A stretch of DNA of 6,589 nucleotides from Candidatus Woesearchaeota archaeon. Lineage in GTDB: Archaea; Nanobdellota; Nanobdellia; SCGC-AAA011-G17; UBA489. The stretch is taken from assembly GCA_030679025.1 (NCBI GenBank), contig JAUXTV010000061.1:1-6589 (forward strand), read 5' to 3'. A program made the translations under genes and the position numbers. Below, piece by piece: positions 1-4,744 of the stretch. Under the pieces are notes generated by a model. The model saw only the letters and a list, made by a program, of their open reading frames with translations. It ran no database searches and was not told the DNA's origin. Every line of letters begins with the position of its first letter. Position 1 is the stretch's first letter.

Positions 1-7
1 ACAAGAC

Positions 8-637
8 ATGGTCAAAAAAGGAACCACTACCCTCGGTTTAGTATGTAAAGATGGTATCGTCATGGCTGCAGATAAAAGAGCTTCAGCTGCTGGACGCATG
101 GTTCTGGATCGTAACATAGAAAAAGTATTTCCTATCACTGATAATATTGTCATGACCATTGCAGGTCTAGTTTCCGATGCTCAATTAATCACAAAAATAA
201 TCAAGGCAGAATTAAATCTCAAGAAAATGAGAACAGGCAAAGAGCCTTTGGTAAAAGAAGTAGCTAGTTTATTAGGAGTTGTAGTCTACAATAACATTCG
301 TAAATTTTCAACTATCCCAGGTATTGTTGGTCTCATTGTAGGAGGAGCTGACAAAGATGGATTCCATCTCTATAACATTGGTGTGGACGGCTCAGTGATG
401 AGTTATGAAGACTACACATCAGATGGTTCAGGTATGATTTTCGCATTAGGTGTTTTAGACACTTTATACAAGAAAGACCTTCCAGTAGGCGAGGGAGTAA
501 AGTTAGCTATTCGTGCACTCAATGCAGCATTGCAGCGTGATACAGCAACTGGTGATGGTATTGATGTCTACACTATAACAAAAGCAGGCGCAAAGAAAGT
601 ATTTGCACAAAAAATAGACTATACTGTTAACGTATAA
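8..637 (+). CDS. psmB: Archaeal 20S proteasome beta subunit (N-terminal threonine peptidase)
   Basis: This is the proteolytic beta subunit of the 20S proteasome, which forms the inner rings of the cytoplasmic protein-degradation chamber. A five-residue prosequence (MVKKG) precedes the Gly-Thr cleavage site, so Thr6 would become the catalytic Thr1 after self-processing. The family catalytic residues are visible: Asp22 in ADKRAS (family Asp17) and Lys39 in IEKVF (family Lys33, shifted by one inserted residue). Ser141 lies in DGSG, and the RDTATGDG segment at 187-194 carries Asp188. The family serine of that last motif (RDSAS in Thermoplasma) is Thr191 here, a conservative change. Length (209 aa) is normal. 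Only seven bases precede the ATG and the in-frame codons there are open, so a slightly longer prosequence starting outside the window cannot be excluded. The next gene on the same strand is aCPSF1, an order seen in many archaea. Family identification is near certain. Confidence 0.97.
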   Translation: MVKKGTTTLGLVCKDGIVMAADKRASAAGRMVLDRNIEKVFPITDNIVMTIAGLVSDAQLITKIIKAELNLKKMRTGKEPLVKEVASLLGVVVYNNIRKFSTIPGIVGLIVGGADKDGFHLYNIGVDGSVMSYEDYTSDGSGMIFALGVLDTLYKKDLPVGEGVKLAIRALNAALQRDTATGDGIDVYTITKAGAKKVFAQKIDYTVNV

Positions 638-640
638 ATA
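632..640 (+). promoter_or_regulatory. Possible TATA box for the aCPSF1 gene
   Basis: GTATAAATA overlaps the last codons of psmB. With the usual archaeal distance of about 26 bp, transcription would begin near 663, giving a leader of about 30 nt before the aCPSF1 start. That leader would contain the AAGGT ribosome-binding site. Unlike the other promoters in the window, this one would not produce a leaderless mRNA. Readthrough from psmB is equally possible. Confidence 0.4.
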
Positions 641-684
641 CCGCTTCTCAGAAATCATTATTTAGAAGAGAGTGTAAAAAGAGT

Positions 685-689
685 AAGGT
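685..689 (+). promoter_or_regulatory. Ribosome-binding site of aCPSF1
   Basis: AAGGT lies four bases before the ATG at 694 and matches part of the archaeal GGAGGTGATC Shine-Dalgarno consensus. The same AAGGTC string occurs just before the vapC start (2943-2948), so this appears to be the working form used inside transcripts in this genome. Confidence 0.5.
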
Positions 690-693
690 CACT

Positions 694-2598
694 ATGGCAA
701 CAATTATTGATGAAATCTTAAAACATTTACCAGAGAACGCCCAGATTAGTGAAACGATTTTTGAAGGAGCTAATATTATTCTCTACACCAAAAGCAGAGA
801 GTTCTTTCTCAATCATCATGAAGTTATCAGAAACATTGTCAGTATCATTAAAAAACGTGTTGAGCTTCGCGCAGATGCAAGCATTACTGTAGATCCAGAA
901 AAAGCTGAGCCTATTATTCGTAAAATTCTCCCTGAAGATGCCGGTATCACAAAAGTTATCTTTGATATTCCTCGTTCCATCGTAGTTATTGATGTTGAAC
1001 GTCCAGGTGTTGCTATTGGTAAACAGGGAGAGCTCTTGCGGGAAATCAAGCAGCAAATCTATTGGGTGCCTTTAATTCGAAGAACGCCAGCTTTACGCTC
1101 GCAAATTATTGAAAATATTCATGCAGTACTTTTTGAGAATAATGACTACAGAAAAAAATTCCTCGATAAAGTAGGGCATCGTATTTATGATGGTTGGTTA
1201 AGAGGAGAAAAAAAGCAAGAATGGATCAGACTAACAGTATTAGGTGCTGGTCGTCATGTAGGTCGTTCTTGTATGTTTTTGCAAACGCCAGAATCACGTA
1301 TTCTCTTAGACTGTGGTATTAATGTAGCAGCTTCAGAGCAAGATGCCTATCCGCAATTAGATTCTCCTGAGTTTAGAATAGAAGAATTAGATGCTGTTAT
1401 CTTGGCACACTCGCATATTGATCATGGAGGTTTCATTCCTTATCTCTACAAAATGGGATATCGTGGTCCAGTCTATGCAACTGCTCCAACACGAGACGTA
1501 ATCTCTTTGCTCGCTCTAGATTTCATAGGTGTTGCTTTCAAGCAGGCAAAAAAAGCTTTGTATGCTGCAACAGATATTCGAGAAATGGTCAAACATACTA
1601 TTTGCTTGGAATATGGGGAAGTCACAGATATTACTCCTGATATGAGATTAACATTCTACAACGCAGGTCACATTTTAGGAAGTTCCATGGTGCATTTGCA
1701 CATTGGTAATGGCTTGCATAATTTACTCTACACTTCTGATTTCAAGTATGTGCGAACTGCATTATTAGAAGGAGCAGATGCTAGATTCCCGCGTCTAGAA
1801 ACAGTAATTATGGAAAGTACTTATGGTGCAAAAACTGATGTGCTTATTCCAAGAAAGGAAGCTGAAGATGCATTGTTGGACGCTACAAAAAAAACCATAG
1901 AGCGTGGTGGAAAAGTGCTCATTCCGGTGTTGGGTGTTGGGCGTTCTCAGGAAATCATGCTCATCATTGAAGAAGCCATGCGTACAGGCAAATTGATGAA
2001 AATTCCAGTTTATATTCACGGTATGGTTTGGGACATCACTGCCATTCATACAGCCTACCCAGACTTCCTCAACCGCAACATCAGAAAAGCCATCTTCCAT
2101 AAAGATGAAAATCCTTTCTTGTCAGACATTTTCAAGCGTGTAGGATCAAAAAAAGAGCAAGATCAAATTATCAATGAGGAAGGTCCTTGTATTATTTTAG
2201 CTACTGCTGGATTCTTGAATGCTGGTGCTTCTTTAGAATACTTCAAGGCATTGGCGCACAATCCAAAAAACACAGTTATTTTTGTCTCTTATCAATATGA
2301 AGGAAGTGTAGGTCGCAAAGTACAGGGTGGAGATCGAGATGTGCAATTGCCTAACACTGGTGAGCGTCCAGAAACTGTGAAAGTCAATATGGAAGTCAAA
2401 ACTATTAGTGCATTAACAGGACATGCAGGTCGTAACGAATTAATGCGATTCATCCATGACTTAGTCCCGCGTCCAAAAAAGATCATTATTAATCATGGTG
2501 AATCTAGTAAGTGTTTAGATTTGGCTTCTTCTTTGTACAAGCTCTCTCATATTGAAACCATCGCCCCAAGAAATCTAGATTCTATAAGGCTTCTGTAA
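694..2598 (+). CDS. fttA: aCPSF1/FttA: KH-domain beta-CASP ribonuclease, transcription termination factor
   Basis: This is the archaeal homologue of eukaryotic CPSF73. The family cleaves nascent RNA at U-rich sites and terminates transcription in archaea. Domain order: KH-like region at about 1-70; second KH domain at about 75-145 with its GxxG loop at Gly109-Gly112; metallo-beta-lactamase core from about 175; beta-CASP insertion at about 375-570; C-terminal return to the lactamase fold. Zinc ligands are complete: Asp206 (LLDCG), His239-His241-Asp243-His244 (HSHIDH), His326 (NAGHILGS), Asp349 (TSDF) and His601 (INHGES). Motif A is Glu374 (MESTYG) and motif B is His577 (TGHAGR). Length (634 aa) is typical of full-length aCPSF1. 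Two places differ from the consensus as I know it: the usual GHxD of motif B reads GHAG, and the usual ATSGML.GGP stretch reads ATAGFLNAGAS (residues 503-513). Catalysis is probably retained. It sits 56 bp after psmB. Confidence 0.96.
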   Translation: MATIIDEILKHLPENAQISETIFEGANIILYTKSREFFLNHHEVIRNIVSIIKKRVELRADASITVDPEKAEPIIRKILPEDAGITKVIFDIPRSIVVIDVERPGVAIGKQGELLREIKQQIYWVPLIRRTPALRSQIIENIHAVLFENNDYRKKFLDKVGHRIYDGWLRGEKKQEWIRLTVLGAGRHVGRSCMFLQTPESRILLDCGINVAASEQDAYPQLDSPEFRIEELDAVILAHSHIDHGGFIPYLYKMGYRGPVYATAPTRDVISLLALDFIGVAFKQAKKALYAATDIREMVKHTICLEYGEVTDITPDMRLTFYNAGHILGSSMVHLHIGNGLHNLLYTSDFKYVRTALLEGADARFPRLETVIMESTYGAKTDVLIPRKEAEDALLDATKKTIERGGKVLIPVLGVGRSQEIMLIIEEAMRTGKLMKIPVYIHGMVWDITAIHTAYPDFLNRNIRKAIFHKDENPFLSDIFKRVGSKKEQDQIINEEGPCIILATAGFLNAGASLEYFKALAHNPKNTVIFVSYQYEGSVGRKVQGGDRDVQLPNTGERPETVKVNMEVKTISALTGHAGRNELMRFIHDLVPRPKKIIINHGESSKCLDLASSLYKLSHIETIAPRNLDSIRLL

Positions 2599-2601
2599 GT
2601 A

Positions 2602-2648
2602 TTCCGGCAAAAGCGGAAAATTTCCGAAATTCAGTGTTTTTCCGAAAA
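2602..2648 (+). promoter_or_regulatory. Operator-like TTCCG repeat cluster upstream of vapBC
   Basis: TTCCG occurs at 2602, 2622 and 2640, spaced 20 and 18 bp apart, so on nearly the same face of the helix for two turns. The second and third copies are centred palindromes: ATTTC-C-GAAAT (2620-2630) and TTTTC-C-GAAAA (2638-2648). The third abuts the TATA box and covers the BRE position. AbrB-type antitoxins typically bind palindromes in their own promoter and repress it, so this is the likely VapB/VapBC operator. That assignment is inference from position and symmetry. The first copy can also pair with CGGAA at 2614-2618 as a short hairpin. Confidence 0.45.
2637..2641 (+). terminator. Short T tract after aCPSF1
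   Basis: TTTTT lies 39 bases after the aCPSF1 stop codon. Archaeal transcription stops at T-rich stretches without needing a hairpin. This is the only such run before the vapB promoter, and at five bases it is a weak signal that overlaps the proposed operator. Confidence 0.25.
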
Positions 2649-2649
2649 G

Positions 2650-2657
2650 TTTATAAA
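2650..2657 (+). promoter_or_regulatory. TATA box of the vapBC operon
   Basis: TTTATAAA, preceded by the purine-rich BRE-like CCGAAAAG, is a near-consensus archaeal promoter. Its centre (2653.5) is 26.5 bp before the ATG at 2680, so the transcript should begin at or beside that ATG and be leaderless. This geometry favours the second ATG over the one at 2674. Confidence 0.7.
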
Positions 2658-2673
2658 TCTTAAAAAACTAAGA

Positions 2674-2952
2674 ATGGTAATGGAACAAGTATACACCTTC
2701 ATAACTGATAAGATAAAGCTAGGAAATAAAGGGCAAGTAACCATACCTAAAAAGATTCGTGATGAAAGTAATTTTAAGAAGAATGATACATTCATTCTGA
2801 AACGTATGCCCAGCGGTACAATGACACTAGAGAAGCAACAAAAGAACGATCCTTACGATATGATGTTCAAAGCGATCGCAATGGCTCCTAAATTTAATGC
2901 AGACGAGGCATGGGAAGAAGTAAGAGCGGAACGAAAGCGTGAAAGGTCATGA
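2674..2952 (+). CDS. vapB: AbrB/SpoVT-type antitoxin (VapB)
   Basis: This is the antitoxin of a VapBC pair: it binds and neutralises the PIN toxin and represses its own promoter. Residues about 12-56 form a swapped-hairpin AbrB domain, recognisable by KLGNKGQVTIPKKIRD (residues 15-30). A linker leads to a charged C-terminal tail (about 60-92) with PKF, AWEEV and ERKRER segments, the part that normally wraps around the toxin. The 92-residue length fits the family. Two ATG codons lie six bases apart (2674 and 2680). The TATA box spacing favours 2680, which gives a 90-residue protein on a leaderless mRNA. The stop codon overlaps the vapC start in ATGA, which couples the two translations. The tail sequence recurs in a separate small ORF at 3371-3502. 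No damage is seen. The family call is firm; operator binding is inferred. Confidence 0.92.
   Translation: MVMEQVYTFITDKIKLGNKGQVTIPKKIRDESNFKKNDTFILKRMPSGTMTLEKQQKNDPYDMMFKAIAMAPKFNADEAWEEVRAERKRERS
2942..2947 (+). promoter_or_regulatory. Ribosome-binding site of vapC
   Basis: AAAGGT ends one base before the vapC ATG at 2949. It lies inside the last codons of vapB (the Glu-Arg-Ser end of the tail), so initiation probably depends on ribosomes finishing vapB. The spacing is short, and the ATGA overlap may matter more than base pairing. Confidence 0.35.
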
Positions 2953-3350
2953 AGTACTGTGCAGACACGTGGTTTATTTTAAAAGTATTTGAAAAAGATC
3001 AGCAAGGAGCGCAGATTATAGAAGATACAAAATTAGGAAAAGCAAGAATAATAATACCTATCAGCACATTTGCAGAAGCAACAAAAAAACTAATGCAAAG
3101 AGGCGTTCCATATAGTGTAATCGAATTATTTTTTCAAGGAGTTGAAAGCTCAGAAAAAGTAACATTGATTAGTCTAGAGAAAGATATTGCTCTCGAAGCT
3201 GCAAAAATTTCATTAAGCTATAATGTAGCGATGTTGGACTCATTTGTCGCCGCGACAGCAAAAATAATGGGCTGTGAGTATGTTCTTACTAAAGATACGG
3301 ATTTTAAGCCATTGATAAAAAGAAATTATCTAAAAGTAAAGTCTTGGTGA
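2949..3350 (+). CDS. vapC: PIN-domain ribonuclease toxin (VapC)
   Basis: This is the toxin of the pair, a Mg2+-dependent endoribonuclease of the PIN family. Known VapC proteins cut tRNA or rRNA; the target here cannot be read from sequence. The full 133-residue PIN fold is present with its acidic centre: Asp6 (CADTWF), Glu43 (FAEATKK), Asp97 (MLDSFVAATA) and the closing LTKDTDF motif with Asp116 and Asp118. The gene overlaps vapB by four bases (ATGA) and is presumably made only after the antitoxin. Its own stop overlaps an in-frame GTG (GTGA at 3347-3350) that opens the downstream antitoxin-tail ORF, so the same coupling device may be used twice. All active-site acids are kept, so the toxin is probably functional. 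The family call is secure. Confidence 0.94.
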   Translation: MKYCADTWFILKVFEKDQQGAQIIEDTKLGKARIIIPISTFAEATKKLMQRGVPYSVIELFFQGVESSEKVTLISLEKDIALEAAKISLSYNVAMLDSFVAATAKIMGCEYVLTKDTDFKPLIKRNYLKVKSW

Positions 3351-3370
3351 GAATTGATTACAAGAACATA

Positions 3371-3502
3371 ATGATGTCAGAAAAACAAAAAATAAAGACT
3401 CCTGAAGATAGACTAATAGAAATAGTAAAAAAAGTCCCTCACTTCGGTTGGAAAAAAGCATGGAAAGAAGTTAAAGAAGAAAGAAAGCGTGAAAGAGTAT
3501 AA
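3371..3502 (+). CDS. Orphan antitoxin tail: 43-residue protein like the VapB C-terminus
   Basis: This small ORF encodes 43 residues, half of them charged, with no DNA-binding domain. Its residues 9-42 align without gaps to VapB residues 58-91 with 14 identities, including P..F, AW.EV and the closing ERKRER. Over the 36 bases encoding VapB 80-91 the two DNA copies match at 29 positions. The VapB tail is the region expected to grip VapC, so this looks like a toxin-binding peptide separated from its repressor half. It begins 20 bases after vapC. ATG codons at 3371 and 3374 are the obvious starts, without a clear Shine-Dalgarno sequence. Alternatively an in-frame GTG at 3347 overlaps the vapC stop (GTGA) and adds eight residues, allowing translational coupling. 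It may be a working mini-antitoxin or the remnant of a second vapB whose 5' half and toxin were lost. The homology is seen; the function is inference. Confidence 0.65.
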   Translation: MMSEKQKIKTPEDRLIEIVKKVPHFGWKKAWKEVKEERKRERV

Positions 3503-3512
3503 TTTTATTTTT
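3503..3512 (+). terminator. T-rich terminator of the vapBC operon
   Basis: TTTTATTTTT follows directly after the stop of the antitoxin-tail ORF. It is the first strong T-rich stretch in the nontemplate strand after the vapB promoter, as expected for an archaeal terminator. Its position after the small ORF, not after vapC, supports that ORF being part of the transcript. Confidence 0.45.
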
Positions 3513-3532
3513 CTAGTTTAGAATTTATTCAG

Positions 3533-3808
3533 TTATTGTGATTTTTTCTTAAGATCGTCTGCTTCTAATTGTGCATTAATCAAATAAAGCAAACCTGTAG
3601 CGACCATACGTACTTGTGCTGGATCCTGAGAGCTATTCGCTACTGATTCTATATAACTAAAAAGAACACCTGGGTTAGTAGAGCCATTAGGTGCAAGTCT
3701 TTGACGAATACTCCAATACATTCTTTCAAATTCAGTCGTATTTCTATGAGCTGCCTCGAAAGCATGAAAAGTATCCAAAGAGATGTCAGGAATATAGTCT
3801 AAAGTCAT
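3533..3808 (-). CDS. Hypothetical 91-residue helical protein
   Basis: I do not recognise this protein. It has 91 residues, no signal peptide, no membrane segment and no cysteines. Its composition suggests mostly helices, with an Asn/Gly/Pro loop in the middle (PNGSTNPG, residues 40-47) and a charged end (DDLKKKSQ), so a small soluble cytoplasmic helical protein is likely. The ATG at 3808 is supported by a TATA box centred 25.5 bp upstream on the minus strand, implying a leaderless transcript. It faces the toxin-antitoxin locus tail to tail with 30 bases between stops, and is divergent from the S26 peptidase gene. The clean reading frame and a well-placed promoter argue that it is a real gene. 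No function is proposed. Confidence 0.7.
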   Translation of the reverse strand: MTLDYIPDISLDTFHAFEAAHRNTTEFERMYWSIRQRLAPNGSTNPGVLFSYIESVANSSQDPAQVRMVATGLLYLINAQLEADDLKKKSQ

Positions 3809-3829
3809 AAAATAACTAAAGAAGAGTCC

Positions 3830-3837
3830 TATATAAA
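3830..3837 (-). promoter_or_regulatory. TATA box of the 91-residue hypothetical gene
   Basis: Read on the minus strand this is TTTATATA, centred 25.5 bp before the ATG at 3808. There is no Shine-Dalgarno sequence in the short space between, which fits a leaderless mRNA. Confidence 0.65.
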
Positions 3838-3838
3838 G

Positions 3839-3870
3839 ATTACTATTTTAACTACTATAAAGTAATACTA
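3839..3870. repeat. TACTA repeats and ATTACT/AGTAAT inverted repeat between divergent promoters
   Basis: TACTA occurs at 3841, 3853 and 3866, spaced 12 and 13 bp. ATTACT (3839-3844) and AGTAAT (3861-3866) form an inverted repeat around the middle. The element lies exactly between the two divergent TATA boxes, where a shared regulator could bind. The region is very AT-rich, so chance is a real alternative. Confidence 0.3.
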
Positions 3871-3879
3871 AAAGATAGA

Positions 3880-3887
3880 TTTATATA
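3880..3887 (+). promoter_or_regulatory. TATA box of the S26 peptidase gene
   Basis: TTTATATA, preceded by purine-rich AAAAGATAGA, is centred 26.5 bp before the ATG at 3910, which predicts a leaderless mRNA. A second TATA-like string (GTATATAG, 3893-3900) is too close to the start to serve it. Confidence 0.68.
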
Positions 3888-3909
3888 CTCTAGTATATAG
3901 GTAGAGGGT

Positions 3910-4404
3910 ATGAAAATCTATGGATTTTTGGTTATGTTTGTATTAGGATTAATCGCTGGAATAGTCTTTGTAACTTACTTTCCACAAGAAAACCTAGAAA
4001 TCCCTCTGCTTACAGAACCACGAGAATCTGCTAATTTAGCGCCTAAAGACCGTATTGACGATAAAAATATCCATGTATTTAATGACCATATAGAAATTGA
4101 TCTCAAGGACTTGCAGGGAAGAAAAGTATCTTGGTCTACGTTTGCTGACACTGAATCCATGGTTCCTACTTTGGACAAGGGTTGTAATGGCTTAGAATTT
4201 ATTCCAAGCTCTACTCAAGACCTCCACATAGGTGATATGATTGCTTTTGAACAAAACAAGCGATTGATTATCCATCGTATCCAAAAAACTGGACAAGATA
4301 AAGACGGTTGGTTTGCAATTACTAAAGGAGACAATAACGAGTATAGTGATGGAAAAGTGCGCTGGTCAGAAATCAAATATGTTACTTTCGGTATTATCTG
4401 TTAA
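3910..4404 (+). CDS. Membrane-anchored S26-family (signal-peptidase-like) serine peptidase
   Basis: An N-terminal membrane helix (residues about 4-24) anchors a small outward-facing catalytic domain, joined by a polar linker of about 48 residues. The domain carries the archaeal/Sec11 type I signal peptidase motifs: the serine box DTESMVPTL with Ser83, LIIHRI with His122 in place of the bacterial lysine, and TKGDNNEYSDG with Asp141 and Asp147 six residues apart. These are the residues expected for a Ser-His-Asp enzyme that removes signal peptides at the outer membrane face. Differences from a textbook enzyme are the long linker, the short stretch (39 residues) between Ser and His, and the absence of any C-terminal membrane helix. 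It may therefore be a dedicated processing peptidase and not the general signal peptidase. A TATA box supports the start. The stop overlaps the stop of the convergent gene. The family call is good; the substrate is unknown. Confidence 0.85.
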   Translation: MKIYGFLVMFVLGLIAGIVFVTYFPQENLEIPLLTEPRESANLAPKDRIDDKNIHVFNDHIEIDLKDLQGRKVSWSTFADTESMVPTLDKGCNGLEFIPSSTQDLHIGDMIAFEQNKRLIIHRIQKTGQDKDGWFAITKGDNNEYSDGKVRWSEIKYVTFGIIC

Positions 4405-4676
4405 AGTTTAGATAATTTTTTTTCTTCATATTCATTTAAGCATTCTTGTGAGCAGAATTTATGTTTTTCATCGTCAAATTCTTCTTCTATGCCGTCGCCT
4501 TCAATCAGCTTCTTGCAATTTGTGCACTTGATAACAGTTTCACTGTCATTGTAGCCCTTCATGAAGCCTTCATCAACATCATCTAATTCATCTTCATCTT
4601 CAAGAAGTTCTTCCGGATCAGAATAGACATCATCATCTTTTTCCTCTATTCCTACAGTATCATCGTTCTCTCCCAT
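4401..4676 (-). CDS. Acidic small protein with C-terminal treble-clef zinc finger (TRASH/YHS-like)
   Basis: This 91-residue protein has a strongly acidic first half (long Asp/Glu runs within the first 37 residues) and a C-terminal zinc-binding module. Numbered from the ATG, the ligands are Cys51 and Cys54 (CTNC), then Cys75 and Cys79 (FCSQEC), a C-x2-C-x20-C-x3-C pattern. The F-C-x3-C ending before a helix is typical of TRASH, YHS and MYM treble-clef fingers, which bind metal or mediate protein contacts. There is no signal peptide, so it is cytoplasmic. A TTG six bases upstream (4682) could also start translation, but the minus-strand TATA box is centred 26.5 bp before the ATG at 4676, so I chose that ATG. 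The gene converges on the S26 peptidase gene with a 4-bp overlap (TTAA) that contains both stops. It may be a metal-responsive factor or an acidic adaptor; the role is not known. Confidence 0.8.
   Translation of the reverse strand: MGENDDTVGIEEKDDDVYSDPEELLEDEDELDDVDEGFMKGYNDSETVIKCTNCKKLIEGDGIEEEFDDEKHKFCSQECLNEYEEKKLSKL
4416..4423 (+). terminator. T8 tract terminating the S26 peptidase transcript inside the opposite gene
   Basis: TTTTTTTT lies 12 bases after the S26 stop codon and is the expected archaeal termination signal for that plus-strand transcript. On the other strand it forms Glu-Lys-Lys codons near the end of the acidic zinc protein. Confidence 0.45.
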
Positions 4677-4680
4677 AAAC

Positions 4681-4695
4681 AAAAAGCCAGAAAAA
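4681..4695 (-). terminator. Paired T5 tracts between the lipoprotein gene and the zinc-protein gene
   Basis: On the minus strand, TTTTT occurs at 4695-4691 and again at 4685-4681, after the lipoprotein stop and before the zinc-protein ATG. They could end the lipoprotein operon. They lie between the TATA box and start site of the next gene, so they would not be in its leaderless mRNA. Confidence 0.35.
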
Positions 4696-4698
4696 TGC

Positions 4699-4706
4699 TA
4701 TTTAAA
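4699..4706 (-). promoter_or_regulatory. TATA box of the acidic zinc-protein gene
   Basis: Minus-strand TTTAAATA is centred 26.5 bp before the ATG at 4676. It implies a leaderless transcript and a start at that ATG instead of the upstream TTG. It makes this gene a separate transcription unit from the upstream lipoprotein operon. Confidence 0.62.
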
Positions 4707-4744
4707 GTTATCGTTGCTGGAAGAGTTGTTTCTCAGAAGCAATA

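Noticed and set aside
727..2486. Minus-strand ORFs of 64-109 residues inside the aCPSF1 gene
   Set aside because: Low-complexity translations opposite a conserved gene, with no ribosome-binding or promoter signals seen.
2602..2618. TTCCG/CGGAA hairpin as an intrinsic terminator of aCPSF1
   Set aside because: Five base pairs with a seven-base loop and no following T run. The motif is better explained as one copy of the repeated TTCCG element.
3893..3900. Second TATA-like string GTATATAG before the S26 gene
   Set aside because: It would place the transcription start inside the coding sequence; the TTTATATA at 3880 has the right spacing.
3903..3909. AGAGGGT as a Shine-Dalgarno site for the S26 gene
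   Set aside because: It abuts the ATG with almost no spacer, and the TATA position predicts a transcript that begins at the ATG.
4714..4742. TTGCT/AGCAA stem after the lipoprotein stop as a hairpin terminator
   Set aside because: Only five outer and three inner base pairs with an asymmetric internal loop, and no T tract directly after it. The T5 tracts further on are better candidates.
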